A DNA stretch of 64,000 nucleotides from Pseudonocardia abyssalis (GTDB lineage Bacteria; Actinomycetota; Actinomycetes; Mycobacteriales; Pseudonocardiaceae): assembly GCF_019263705.2 (NCBI RefSeq), contig NZ_JADQDK010000001.1, positions 5,828,001 through 5,892,000 on the forward strand, given 5' to 3'. The translations under genes were made by a program, and so were the position numbers. Positions 47,587 to 55,742 of the stretch are shown here, piece by piece (position 1 is the stretch's first letter; each line of letters begins with the position of its first letter). The notes beneath the pieces are model-generated. The model was not told the origin of the DNA and did not search any database. It saw only the letters and a list, made by a program, of their open reading frames with translations.

Positions 47587-47844
47587 CGCTCCACCGAGCT
47601 GCGCCGGGAGACCGACGGCACCAGCCGGCGGATGCCCACCGTGGCAGGCGCTGCGCCGGCTCGAGCGCGACGGCTCGTCGGCCGCACCGGGCACGCGGTG
47701 GTGCCGCCGCGCGTCGACCACGCACCCACCCCGCTCGGGTCCGCGCTGCACGTCACGATCCAGGCCCTCGTCACGTGGACCGAGGTGCACCGGAACGAGG
47801 TCGCGGCAGCCCGGGCCGCGTACGACGTCCGCGGTGATGGCTAG
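47587..47844 (+). pseudogene. HxlR-family regulator remnant
   Basis: The region encodes the C-terminal half of an HxlR winged-helix regulator in shifting frames: TELRRETDG at 47593 onward, ALRRLERDG in another frame near 47650-47680, then [45 protein letters not shown] in the last frame to 47844. At least two frame changes are needed, and the N-terminal half (the CPVARTLDVVG-type start) is missing. A 70-codon ORF (47632-47844) survives but lacks the DNA-binding helix. This is a decayed gene rather than a functional small protein. Confidence 0.72.
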
Positions 47845-47847
47845 CCT
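47842..47847 (+). promoter_or_regulatory. Candidate leaderless -10 element for upp
   Basis: TAGCCT, 7 nt, then ATG 47855. Confidence 0.4.
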
Positions 47848-47854
47848 CTGCGGC

Positions 47855-48481
47855 ATGGATGTCCGCGTCGTCGACCACCCGCTGGCCCTCGCCCGCCTCT
47901 CCACCATGCGGGACGCGCGCACCGACAACGCGACGTTCCGTGCGGCGCTGCGCGACCTCACCCTGATGCTGATCTACGAGGCCACCCGCGACGCCCCCGT
48001 CGCCACCTCCCCGCTGCACACCCCCGTCGCCCGCACCACCGGTTACCGCCTCGCCAGTCCGCCGCTGCTGGTGCCGGTCCTGCGCGCCGGGCTGGGGATG
48101 GTCGACGCCGCGCAGGCGCTGATGCCCGAGGCGCAGATGGGCTTCGTCGGGCTGGCCCGGGACGAGCAGACCCACCAGCCGGTGCCGTACATGGAGTCGC
48201 TGCCCGAGTCGCTCGCCGGCCGGCCCGTGTTCGTCCTCGACCCGATGCTCGCCACCGGCGGCTCGATGGAGCACACGATCCGCATGCTGACCGAGCGCGG
48301 GGCCACCGACGTGACGGCGATCTGCGTGCTCGCCGCCCCGGAGGGCATCGCGCGCCTGGAGGGCAGCGGCCTGCCGGTCCGCGTCGTCACCGGCAGCATC
48401 GACGAGCGGCTCAACGACTCGGCGTACATCGTCCCGGGGCTGGGGGACGCGGGGGACCGGCAGTTCGGCGCGGTGCCGTAA
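47855..48481 (+). CDS. upp: Uracil phosphoribosyltransferase
   Basis: A 208-residue type I phosphoribosyltransferase joining uracil and PRPP to give [36 protein letters not shown] and [21 protein letters not shown] are family signatures; the PRPP loop is [21 protein letters not shown], and uracil-binding residues lie in [21 protein letters not shown] 47855 is fixed by the conserved N-terminus. It recovers the uracil that DeoA and Cdd release; in M. tuberculosis upp is likewise near add, deoA and PNP. Confidence 0.96.
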   Translation: MDVRVVDHPLALARLSTMRDARTDNATFRAALRDLTLMLIYEATRDAPVATSPLHTPVARTTGYRLASPPLLVPVLRAGLGMVDAAQALMPEAQMGFVGLARDEQTHQPVPYMESLPESLAGRPVFVLDPMLATGGSMEHTIRMLTERGATDVTAICVLAAPEGIARLEGSGLPVRVVTGSIDERLNDSAYIVPGLGDAGDRQFGAVP

Positions 48482-48547
48482 CCCGCGCCCGGCCCGCCCC
48501 GCCCCGCCCTGCCCCGAATGGCTGTGCTGCACGGCCGGGCCGCAGCC

Positions 48548-49087
48548 TCACCGGTCCGCGCGCAGCCAGCCGTCCAGCGCGGCGTGCAGGGCGGCGGGGA
48601 AACCGCCCGCCGCGGCGAGCCCGTGGCGCTCGAGGTCGACCAGACCGTGCACGAGCGCCTGCACCGCGAGGGCCACCGTCGACGGGTCGGCGTCGGTGCG
48701 CAGGGCCCTCGCCGCCATCGCGCGCCGCACGGTGTGGGCGAAGGACGGCAGGACCGCCGTGGTCAGGGTGGAGCCGTGCAGGTGCGGGTCGCCGAGCGCG
48801 ACCTCGCGGTAGGCGTGGGCGAGCCGGCTCAGGTGCTCCACCGGATCGGCGGCCGGTTCGACCGCGTCGAGGCGTTGGGCGAGGCCGTGCACGGCGCGCG
48901 CGTGCAGGACGTCGAGCAGCGCGGGCTTGCCGCCGAACAGCGCGTAGACCGCGGTGGTGGACGTCCCGCAGTCCTGCGCCAGCGTCCGCAGGCTCAGTGC
49001 GCCGGGACCGCCGCCGGAGAGCAGCGTGCCCGCGCGGTCGAGCAGGCGCTCCCGCAGGGCCGCGTCGTGGACCTTCGGGCGGGGCAC
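48548..49087 (-). CDS. TetR/AcrR family transcriptional regulator
   Basis: A 179-residue regulator. The N-terminal helix-turn-helix reads LRERLLDRAGTLLSGGGPGALSLRTLAQDCGTSTTAVYALFGGKPALLDVLHARA (about residues 10-62). The C-terminal part, with VEHLSRLAHAYREVALGDPHLHGSTL and ALVHGLVDLERHGLAAAGGFPAALHAALDGWL, resembles the WHG-type TetR C-terminal domain. GTG 49087 is preceded 6 nt upstream by TACTGT. It is the last minus-strand gene after pmmB and a flavodoxin-like reductase, from which a 25-bp gap and its own promoter separate it. Confidence 0.88.
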   Translation of the reverse strand: MPRPKVHDAALRERLLDRAGTLLSGGGPGALSLRTLAQDCGTSTTAVYALFGGKPALLDVLHARAVHGLAQRLDAVEPAADPVEHLSRLAHAYREVALGDPHLHGSTLTTAVLPSFAHTVRRAMAARALRTDADPSTVALAVQALVHGLVDLERHGLAAAGGFPAALHAALDGWLRADR

Positions 49088-49093
49088 CGCGGC

Positions 49094-49099
49094 ACAGTA
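49094..49099 (-). promoter_or_regulatory. Candidate leaderless -10 element for the TetR gene
   Basis: TACTGT on the minus strand, 6 nt before GTG 49087; the same hexamer precedes fbiC. Confidence 0.42.
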
Positions 49100-49112
49100 G
49101 CGGCGGAGGTGC

Positions 49113-49571
49113 TCAGCCGCCGGGCTCGATCGTCGCGGCGAGGGTGCCGCCCAGCTCCGTGCAGGCGTCCAGATCGGACGGACCCGGCGCCCCGGTGACG
49201 ACGACGTGGGCGGCGGTCCGCGACCAGCCCAGCCCGGAGGTGACGGTCTCCACCGACCGCACCGCCCCCTCGACGCCGAGGTTCCCGTGCACGTAGAGGC
49301 CGAACGGGAGGCCACGGGTGTCGTCGGCGCAGACGTAGTAGACGGTGTCGAAGAAGTGCTTGAGGGCCCCGGACATGTACCCGATGTTCGCCGGGGTGCC
49401 GAGGACGACGGCGTCGGCGGCGAGCAGGTCGGACGCCGTGGCCGCGAGGGCAGCGCGCCGCACCACCTCGACGCCGGTGATCTCCGGGTCCTCCGCCCCG
49501 CGCACCACGGCGTCGAGCAGTTCGGCCGTGGCGGGCGAGGGCGTGTGGTGGACGACGAGCAGCCTGGTCAC
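49113..49571 (-). CDS. Flavodoxin-like NAD(P)H-dependent oxidoreductase
   Basis: A 152-residue flavodoxin-fold protein with an FMN phosphate loop at the start (LLVVHHTPSPATAELLDAVVRGA) and the second FMN-binding loop DAVVLGTPANIGYMSGALKHFFDTVYY, then GLPFGLYVHGNLGVEGAVRSVETVT. Similar small proteins are annotated as NADPH-dependent FMN reductases or flavodoxins. The GTG start overlaps the preceding stop as GTGA, so it is translated with the propeller-like ORF and pmmB. Confidence 0.87.
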   Translation of the reverse strand: MTRLLVVHHTPSPATAELLDAVVRGAEDPEITGVEVVRRAALAATASDLLAADAVVLGTPANIGYMSGALKHFFDTVYYVCADDTRGLPFGLYVHGNLGVEGAVRSVETVTSGLGWSRTAAHVVVTGAPGPSDLDACTELGGTLAATIEPGG

Positions 49572-49816
49572 GAGGAGACCCGCGCGAGGGTCCCGGACTC
49601 CAGCGCCACCCACACCGCGCCGTCCGGGGTCGCGCACAGGACGGAGGGGCTGCAGTCCGGGGCGGCGAGGTCGGTCGCCTGCGGCGGGCCGGTGCGTCCG
49701 TCGGGATCCACGGGCACCCGGGCGACGGTGTCGGCGTGCACGAGCCTCACCCGGACCGCGTCCGCGGTGGCCGTGACGCCGTAGGGCCCGGACCCGGGCG
49801 CGAGCCCGACCGTCAT
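49568..49816 (-). CDS. Short beta-propeller (streptogramin-lyase-like) fragment protein
   Basis: An 82-residue protein resembling one to two blades of a Vgb/NHL-type propeller: GLAPGSGPYGVTATADAVRVRLVHADTVARV, then PSVLCATPDGAVWVALESGTLARV. Whole enzymes of that fold have six to seven blades (about 290 residues), so this is truncated or a small derivative. It is cleanly embedded between pmmB (ATGA overlap) and the flavodoxin-like gene (GTGA overlap), which argues that it is still translated. Confidence 0.65.
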   Translation of the reverse strand: MTVGLAPGSGPYGVTATADAVRVRLVHADTVARVPVDPDGRTGPPQATDLAAPDCSPSVLCATPDGAVWVALESGTLARVSS

Positions 49817-51384
49817 CGGTCCTCCAGCAGTTCGGCGGCGGCGGCGGCGAGCGCGTCGAGCCGGGCCTGCCCGCGCGCCCGGTCACCGTGCTCCACCACC
49901 TCCAGGTACGCCTTGAGCTTCGGTTCCGTGCCCGACGGCCGGATCACCAGCCGCTCGCCGTCGCGACGCAGCACCAGCACGTCGGGGGCGGGGCGGGTGA
50001 CGGCCCAGCCGTCCGGCGGCGAGTCGCGCAGCCGGGCCACGGCGGCGTCGCGCGGGCCGGGCTCCATCCGCACGGAGATGCCGCGGGTGAGGTGCACGCC
50101 GTGCTGCGCCGACAGGTCGTCGAGCCGGTCCTGGACGGTCTTCCCCGACTCCGCGAGGGACGCGGCCAGGTCGCACGCCACCGTGGCCGCCGCGATCCCG
50201 TCCTTGTCGTTGACGGCCCCGGGATCGACGCAGTAACCGAGCGCCTCCTCATAGCCGAACACCAGACCGGGCCCGCCGCGCACGATCCACTTGAAGCCGG
50301 TGAGCGTCTCGGCGAAGCGTGCTCCGTAGGACTGTGCGACGGACCGCAGCATCGACGACGAGACGACCGTGGTGGCGACGAGCGGGTCGTCGTAGGAGCC
50401 GGTGCGCAGCAGGTGGTCGCCCAGCAGCACGCCGGTCTCGTCGCCGGTGAGCATGCGCCAGCCGCCGTCGCCGGGTACGCCGAGTGCGCAGCGGTCGGCG
50501 TCGGGGTCCAGCGCGACCGCGAGGTCGGCGTCCACCTCGGCGGCCAGCGCGAGCAGGGCGCCGGTCGCGCCGGGCTCCTCCGGGTTGGGGAAGGCGACGG
50601 TCGGGAAGTCGGGGTCGGGCACCGCCTGCGACGCGACGACGTGGACGTCGGTGAACCCGGCCCGGTGCAGCGCGTGCACCGCGGTGACCCCACCGACGCC
50701 GTGCATCGGGGTGAGCGCGACGCGCAGGGTGCGGGCGGCGCCGCGGGGGAGCCGCCCGACCCGGTCCAGATAGGACTCGGTCACGTCGACGGAGGTCACG
50801 TCCCCGCCGGTCGGCACCGACACCGCGGCCGGGGCGGCCGTGATCGCCGCCTCGATCTCCGCGTCCGACGGGGGAGCGAGCTGCGCGCCGTCGGCGAGGT
50901 AGACCTTGTAGCCGTTGTCGGCGGGCGGGTTGTGCGACGCCGTGATCTGCACCCCGGCCACCGCCCCCAGCTCCCGGACGGCGAACGCGAGAACCGGCGT
51001 CGGGAGCGGGGAGGGCAGGGTGCGCACGCTGAACCCGGCGCCCGCGAGGACGTCGGCGGTGGCCGCGGCGAAAGCCTCCGACCCGTGCCGCGCGTCGCGC
51101 CCCACGACGACCGTGCCGCGGGAGCCGTCGCGGGCCAGCCAGGCCGCGAGCCCGGCCGTCGCCCGGCGCACCACGGCCACGTTCATCCCCGCGGGCCCCG
51201 CCCGCACCGGCCCGCGCAGCCCGGCGGTGCCGAAACGCAGCATCCCCGCCATCCGGTCGGTCAGCTCGTCGTCCGGGCCGCCGGCCATGACGTCGGCCAG
51301 CACGCGTTGCAGCTCGGCGCGCGTCGCGGGGTCGGGGTCGTCGGCGATCCAGCGCAGCGCCGCGTCCCGGAGCTCGGGCCTCAT
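49813..51384 (-). CDS. pmmB: Phosphohexomutase/phosphopentomutase family protein
   Basis: A 523-residue alpha-D-phosphohexomutase. The catalytic serine loop is GVQITASHNPPADNGYKVY, the metal-binding loop ALDPDADRCALGV, the sugar-binding loop VFGYEEALGYC, and the phosphate-binding loop RPSGTEPKLKAYLEV. The N-terminus has LRFGTAGLRGPVRAGPAGMN. The family includes phosphoglucomutases and phosphopentomutases (PGM2-like); placement next to purine nucleoside phosphorylase suggests that it may convert ribose-1-phosphate to ribose-5-phosphate. ATG 51384 was chosen over an in-frame start 30 nt upstream. Confidence 0.92.
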   Translation of the reverse strand: MRPELRDAALRWIADDPDPATRAELQRVLADVMAGGPDDELTDRMAGMLRFGTAGLRGPVRAGPAGMNVAVVRRATAGLAAWLARDGSRGTVVVGRDARHGSEAFAAATADVLAGAGFSVRTLPSPLPTPVLAFAVRELGAVAGVQITASHNPPADNGYKVYLADGAQLAPPSDAEIEAAITAAPAAVSVPTGGDVTSVDVTESYLDRVGRLPRGAARTLRVALTPMHGVGGVTAVHALHRAGFTDVHVVASQAVPDPDFPTVAFPNPEEPGATGALLALAAEVDADLAVALDPDADRCALGVPGDGGWRMLTGDETGVLLGDHLLRTGSYDDPLVATTVVSSSMLRSVAQSYGARFAETLTGFKWIVRGGPGLVFGYEEALGYCVDPGAVNDKDGIAAATVACDLAASLAESGKTVQDRLDDLSAQHGVHLTRGISVRMEPGPRDAAVARLRDSPPDGWAVTRPAPDVLVLRRDGERLVIRPSGTEPKLKAYLEVVEHGDRARGQARLDALAAAAAELLEDR

Positions 51385-51424
51385 GCCGGTGCGCGGAAGA
51401 GCTCGCCAGGGCAAGCGTCACCGC

Positions 51425-52207
51425 TCACGACCGCGTCACCAGCTCCCGCAGCAGCCCACCCATCCGTCCGGCCGCCGCGGCGCCCGCCTCCAGCACCTCG
51501 TGGTGGTCCAGCGGAGCGCCGCTCAGGCCCGCGGCCAGGTTCGTCACCAGGGACAGCCCGAACACCTCGACGCCCAGCGCCCGCGCCGCGATCGCCTCCA
51601 GCACCGTCGACATCCCGACGAGGTCGGCGCCCATCCCGCGGAACATCCGGATCTCCGCGGGGGTCTCGAAGTGCGGGCCGGTCAGCCCGGCGTACACGCC
51701 CTCGGTGAGCGTGGGGTCGATCTCCCGCGCGAGGGCTCGCAGCCGCGGGGAGTAGAGGTCGGTGAGGTCGACGAACTGCGCCCCGCGCAGCGGCGAGGTC
51801 GCCGTCATGTTCAGGTGGTCGGAGATCAGGACCGGGTCACCGACGGCCATGCCCTCGCGGATGCCGCCCGCCGCGTTCGTCAGGACGACCGTCCCGCAGC
51901 CGGCCGCCGCCGCGGTGCGCACGCCGTGCACGACCGGGTCGACGCCGTGGCCCTCGTAGAAGTGCGTCCGGCCGAGCAGTACCAGCACCCGCCGCCCGCC
52001 GACCGGCACCGACCGCACCGTGCCCCCGTGCCCCGCGACGGTGGGGGCGAGGAAGCCGGGGAGGTCGGCCATCGGGATCTCGTGGGTGGCCTCGCCGATC
52101 AGGTCGGCGGCCGGGCGCCAGCCCGACCCCAGCACCACGGCCACGTCGTGGGTGGCCACACCGGTGGCGTCGGCCAGTGCGGCCGCCGCGCTCTGGTGCT
52201 CGCTCAT
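51425..52207 (-). CDS. deoD: Purine nucleoside phosphorylase (trimeric type)
   Basis: A 260-residue phosphorylase cleaving (deoxy)inosine and (deoxy)guanosine to base and pentose-1-phosphate. Motifs: VVLGSGW (phosphate loop), [60 protein letters not shown], and [11 protein letters not shown]. It is the trimeric class (human/Mycobacterium-like) rather than the hexameric E. coli DeoD, despite the symbol used in M. tuberculosis. A GGGGGAGAG ribosome site precedes the ATG. The gap to pmmB is 40 bp on the same strand. Confidence 0.95.
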   Translation of the reverse strand: MSEHQSAAAALADATGVATHDVAVVLGSGWRPAADLIGEATHEIPMADLPGFLAPTVAGHGGTVRSVPVGGRRVLVLLGRTHFYEGHGVDPVVHGVRTAAAAGCGTVVLTNAAGGIREGMAVGDPVLISDHLNMTATSPLRGAQFVDLTDLYSPRLRALAREIDPTLTEGVYAGLTGPHFETPAEIRMFRGMGADLVGMSTVLEAIAARALGVEVFGLSLVTNLAAGLSGAPLDHHEVLEAGAAAAGRMGGLLRELVTRS

Positions 52208-52309
52208 CGCTCTCCCCCGCTGCGCTCGGTCGGCGCTGCGCGCCGGGCGCTGTGTCGATGATTCGCTCGTCGGCGCTCGCTCATGCCCCGCAGCCTACGG
52301 GCCGCGTGA

Positions 52310-54004
52310 TCAGCGCCCGGCGGTGGCGAAACCGGCCATGAGCACGTCGAACAGGGCCTCGGCGATGCCCTCGCCCCGGTTGCCGGGGACGGTGAGCCGG
52401 GCCACCCACACCGCGTCGCCGTCGGCGGGCACCAGCGCCATCCAGGTGGCTCGCTCCTGCCCGTGGCGGTCGGTGCGGTAGGTCAGGCGGTCGTCGAGGA
52501 GCGGCGTCTGGTCGACGGAGTCGACGCCCAGCGCGTCGGTCGTGAGCCGGGCGAGTGCCGCGTCGCGGGTCTCGGCCCGCTCCACCGTGAACTCCTCGGT
52601 GCCGTCCGGGCTGACGAACGACGCCGCGCGCGAGCCGTCGACGGTCTCGTGCGCGAACTGGGTCCAGCCGACCGGCACGTCGGCGTCGAAGCCGAGGGGG
52701 TCGAGGTGGGAGATGAGCGCGGTGCCCGCCGACGTCACCGTGATCGTCCCGAACGGCGACTGCCCGCCGACCATCCGCGTGATCGCCCAGCCCGCCGCCG
52801 TGCCGAGCAGCACGACCAGCGCCCCCGCGACGACGAGCGCCACGGCCTGCAGCGGCGTCGCCGGGGCCGCCGGGGTGGGCGGCAGCGCGCGCGGCCGGGG
52901 CGGGCGCTGGGGCTCGGGGCGCTGGGGTTCGGGGCGCTGGGGCTCGGGGCGCTGGGGGTCCGCCCGCAGCGGCTCCGGCCACGACGGCAGCGGGCGTCCG
53001 GGCGGGCCGGGCAGCGGGCCGGGGTCGGCGGCCAGCGGGGCGGCGGCCGGGGTCCTGGCCTCCAGCACCGCGGAGCTGCGTTCGGGGGCGTAGTCGGGGG
53101 GCGGCTCGACCGACGGCGTGACGAACGAGGCCAGCGTCGGGGCGTCGGGGGAGCCGGGGTACATCGGGTCGTCGGGGTCGGAGATGAGGGGCCGCAGCCG
53201 GATGCGCACCTCGTCGAGCGGCATCCGGGCGTCCGGGTCCTTGACCATCAGCGCCGCGATGACCTCGGCCACCGGGCCGCCGCTGCGCGTGCGGGGCACG
53301 TCGCCGTCGACGACCTCGGTGATCGTCTGCACCGGGTCTCCGCCGACGTCGTAGGGCGGGCGGCCCTCCACGGCGGCGAACAGCGTGGCGCCCAGGCCCC
53401 ACAGGTCGGCGGCCGGCGTGACGGGCTGACCGGCCGCGACCTCGGGGGCGATGTAGGCGGGGGAGCCGAGGACGAGGCCCGCGCTCGTCATCGGGGCGTC
53501 GGCGACGTTGCGGGCGATGCCGAAGTCGGTGAGCTTGACGCGGCCGTCATCGGCGATGAGGACGTTGCCCGGCTTGACGTCACGGTGCGTGATCCCCGCG
53601 CGGTGCGCGGCCCGCAGACCCCCCGCGGTGGCGTAACCGACGACGGCGGCCTGACCGACGGACAGGGCCCCGTGATCGGAGATCATCTCCGCGAGGTTGC
53701 GGGAGGGCACGAGCTCCAGCACGACGACGGGCTCGCCGTCGGCCTCGACCACGTCGAACACGGTGATGACGTTGGGGTGCGACAGCCCGCCGACGGCCCG
53801 CGCCTCGCGCAGGATCCGCTCGCGCATGTCCAGCGCCTCGCGGTCGCCGACGCCGTGCGGGACCCGCAGCTCCTTCACCGCGACGCGTCGGCGCAGGACC
53901 TCGTCGTAGCCGGCCCAGACCGTGCCCATGGCGCCGCTGCCGATCTTGCCGGACAGCAGGTACCGGCCGCCGATGCGGCGCTGTCCGTCATCCGGCGTCG
54001 TCAC
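52310..54004 (-). CDS. Transmembrane serine/threonine protein kinase
   Basis: A 564-residue receptor-type kinase. Kinase domain about 12-275: GKIGSGAMGTVWAGYDE, VAVKELRVP, HRDVKPGN, DFGIARN and GSPAYIAPE. A proline-rich juxtamembrane linker (about 300-383) contains four 15-bp tandem units encoding PEPQR. One membrane helix (VALVVAGALVVLLGTAAGWAI, about 388-408) is followed by an extracellular domain of about 155 residues (LISHLDPLGFDADVPVGWTQF ... FSDVLMAGFATAGR-like end) with a single-strand-rich pattern and no PASTA repeats. CAGAAT lies 6 nt before GTG 54004. Divergent from the M20 hydrolase. Confidence 0.92.
   Translation of the reverse strand: MTTPDDGQRRIGGRYLLSGKIGSGAMGTVWAGYDEVLRRRVAVKELRVPHGVGDREALDMRERILREARAVGGLSHPNVITVFDVVEADGEPVVVLELVPSRNLAEMISDHGALSVGQAAVVGYATAGGLRAAHRAGITHRDVKPGNVLIADDGRVKLTDFGIARNVADAPMTSAGLVLGSPAYIAPEVAAGQPVTPAADLWGLGATLFAAVEGRPPYDVGGDPVQTITEVVDGDVPRTRSGGPVAEVIAALMVKDPDARMPLDEVRIRLRPLISDPDDPMYPGSPDAPTLASFVTPSVEPPPDYAPERSSAVLEARTPAAAPLAADPGPLPGPPGRPLPSWPEPLRADPQRPEPQRPEPQRPEPQRPPRPRALPPTPAAPATPLQAVALVVAGALVVLLGTAAGWAITRMVGGQSPFGTITVTSAGTALISHLDPLGFDADVPVGWTQFAHETVDGSRAASFVSPDGTEEFTVERAETRDAALARLTTDALGVDSVDQTPLLDDRLTYRTDRHGQERATWMALVPADGDAVWVARLTVPGNRGEGIAEALFDVLMAGFATAGR
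52902..52961. repeat. Four 15-bp tandem repeats inside the kinase linker
   Basis: Units GGGCGCTGGGGYTCG at 52902, 52917, 52932 and a diverged one at 52947. They encode the PEPQR repeats of the juxtamembrane linker on the minus strand. Confidence 0.8.
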
Positions 54005-54288
54005 CTGCTCATTCTGACGTCCGCGTATCGCCCGGGTGCACGGGGTACTCCTCGCTGCATGACCCCCAGGGAGTGTGCCGCGGTGAGACGAACGGCCGAA
54101 GGAGCCGCTCGTCGTAGGTGTGGATCACCGCTCGTCGCGCGGCGCCCGCCCGTCCGCAGCAGATCCGCGACCCCTCGGCGAGCGTTTCCCTACGTGACCG
54201 ATTTACGCTTGGTACACCGCCGTCCGGGTGAGCACCATGGCCCGATGCAGGACAGAGCAGAGATGCACGTCCGGAGCGGGGGTGCGCA
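54005..54288. other. Divergent intergenic region, kinase / M20 hydrolase
   Basis: A gap of 284 bp with no convincing ORF. It holds the kinase -10 (54011-54016) and, on the plus strand, a possible -10 TACGCT at 54204-54209 for the hydrolase. The hydrolase start also has a GGAG-containing ribosome region near 54272. Nothing else stands out. Confidence 0.4.
54011..54016 (-). promoter_or_regulatory. Candidate leaderless -10 element for the kinase at 52310-54004
   Basis: CAGAAT on the minus strand, close to TAGAAT, 6 nt before GTG 54004. Confidence 0.4.
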
Positions 54289-55527
54289 GTGACCTTGCTG
54301 GAATCCTCCCCGGTCATGCCCACCGCGCCCGCAGTGGTCGACCTCGGTACGGGCACCGGGCCGGCCTGGCTCGACGGCTGGCTCGCCGCCCACACCGACG
54401 ACGTCGTCGGCTGGCGCCGCACCCTGCACTCGGTACCCGAGCTCGGCCGCGCCGAGCACCGCACCACCGCGCTCGTCGCCCGGCAGCTCCTCGCCGCCGG
54501 TCTCGAACCCCGCACGCTCCCCGGCGGCACCGGTCTGGTCTGCGACATCGGCTACGGCGACCGCTGCGTCGCGCTGCGCGCCGACCTCGACGCCCTCCCG
54601 CTGCAGGAGGACACCGGCCTGCCGTTCGCGTCCACCGTCGACGGCGCCATGCACGCGTGCGGCCACGACGCCCACACCGCGATCGTCCTCGGGGCGGGCC
54701 TCGCGCTCGCATCCGCGCCGAACCTGCCCGGCCGCGTCCGGCTGATCTTCCAGCCGGCCGAGGAGGTGCAGCCCGGCGGCGCGCTCGACATGGTCGCCGA
54801 CGGCGCGATGGAGGGAGTGCAGCGGATCTTCGCGCTGCACTGCGACCCGCGCCTGGAGGTCGGGAAGCTCGGCACCCGCGTCGGCCCGATCACCTCGGCG
54901 TGCGACCTGCTGGAGATCCGGCTGACGTCGCCGGGTGGCCACACGGCCCGCCCGCACCTCACCGCCGACCTCGTCGAGGCGCTCGGCCTGCTGATCACGC
55001 AGCTGCCACTGCTGCTCGGCCGCCAGGTCGACCCCCGCTCGGGCACCGTCCTGGTCTGGGGTGCGGTGCAGTCCGGCGAGGCGGCCAACGCGATCCCCCA
55101 GCACGGTCTGCTGCGCGGCACTCTGCGCACCGCCGACCACGCCACGTGGAACGAGCTCGAGGACAAGATGCGCACCCTGGTGGCGGCGGTCCTCGCCCCC
55201 ACCGGCGTCGGCTACGTCCTGGAGCACATCCGCGGCGTTCCCCCGGTCGTGAACGAGTCGGCCAGCACCGGCATGCTCGCCGACGCCGCCGCCACGGTCC
55301 TGGGTGCGGAGGCGTCCGTCGGCACCGAGCAGTCCAGCGGTGGCGAGGACTTCGCCTGGTACCTGGAGCACGTCCCCGGCGCGATGGCCCGGCTCGGCGT
55401 GTGGCCCGGCGAGGGCCCGATGCGCGACATCCACCAGCCCACGTTCGACCTCGACGAACGCGCCCTCCCCTTCGGCGTGCGGGTCCTGGCCCAGACCGCA
55501 CTGAACGCCCTGACGACGACGGACTGA
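54289..55527 (+). CDS. M20 family metallopeptidase / amidohydrolase
   Basis: A 412-residue M20D-type amidohydrolase, the group of IAA-amino acid hydrolases and mycobacterial AmiA1/AmiB1. RRTLHSVPELGRAEHRTTALV, GDRCVALRADLDALPLQEDTGLPF, MHACGHDAHTAI (metal His/Asp), FQPAEEVQPGGALDMV (catalytic and metal Glu), ALHCDP (His), the dimerisation domain ITSACDLLEIRLTSPGGHTARPHLT, and SSGGEDFAWYLEHVPGAM are all present. It deacylates an N-acyl amino acid or similar amide. GTG 54289 starts it. In M. tuberculosis such genes also lie between lpdA and the PNP gene. Confidence 0.93.
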   Translation: MTLLESSPVMPTAPAVVDLGTGTGPAWLDGWLAAHTDDVVGWRRTLHSVPELGRAEHRTTALVARQLLAAGLEPRTLPGGTGLVCDIGYGDRCVALRADLDALPLQEDTGLPFASTVDGAMHACGHDAHTAIVLGAGLALASAPNLPGRVRLIFQPAEEVQPGGALDMVADGAMEGVQRIFALHCDPRLEVGKLGTRVGPITSACDLLEIRLTSPGGHTARPHLTADLVEALGLLITQLPLLLGRQVDPRSGTVLVWGAVQSGEAANAIPQHGLLRGTLRTADHATWNELEDKMRTLVAAVLAPTGVGYVLEHIRGVPPVVNESASTGMLADAAATVLGAEASVGTEQSSGGEDFAWYLEHVPGAMARLGVWPGEGPMRDIHQPTFDLDERALPFGVRVLAQTALNALTTTD

Positions 55528-55541
55528 CCCGCACAGGCACC

Positions 55542-55572
55542 GCGCCCCGACCCGCCCAGCGAGTCGGGGCGC
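55542..55572 (+). terminator. Hairpin terminator of the M20 hydrolase gene
   Basis: GCGCCCCGAC (55542-55551) pairs perfectly with GTCGGGGCGC (55563-55572) across an 11-nt loop, 14 nt after the stop. The right arm overlaps the first GCGAGT module of array A. Confidence 0.68.
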
Positions 55573-55691
55573 ACTGCTGTCCCCCCACCCCGCGAGTTTG
55601 CCGCTGCCGCCCGGCGAGTTTGCCGCTGCCGCCCGGCGAGTTTGCCGATCACGTCCGGTGAGTTGTCCACATCGGCACGCAGCTGTCCACA
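55559..55691 (+). repeat. 22-bp-periodic GCGAGT array A, 3' of the M20 hydrolase
   Basis: Modules start at 55592, 55614, 55636 and 55658 (exact 22-bp steps). The first two are identical: GCGAGTTTGCCG, then CTGCCGCCCG. A related GCGAGTCGGGG module lies at 55559, 33 bp earlier, inside the terminator. The last units degrade into TTGTCCACA (55663-55671) and CTGTCCACA (55683-55691), which resemble actinobacterial DnaA boxes. The array reads with the M20 gene and ends 51 bp before the endonuclease-like gene. Confidence 0.8.
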
Positions 55692-55742
55692 GGATCGCCA
55701 CTCGTCGTGGCGAGTGCCCGGATCGGCCTCATCGTCGGGGTC

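Noticed and set aside
47632..47844. Intact 70-aa protein
   Set aside because: The sequence is the C-terminal half of an HxlR regulator with frame changes just upstream, so a remnant is more likely.
48487..48540. Terminator after upp (GCCCGGCC with GGCCGGGC)
   Set aside because: The 8-bp arms are separated by 38 nt and such pairs are expected by chance at this GC content.
54009..54548. Minus-strand ORF upstream of the kinase
   Set aside because: It overlaps the M20 hydrolase start and its translation is low-complexity Arg/Ser/Pro without family features.
55663..55691. Replication origin
   Set aside because: Only two DnaA-box-like sites, no AT-rich region and no dnaA/dnaN neighbours.
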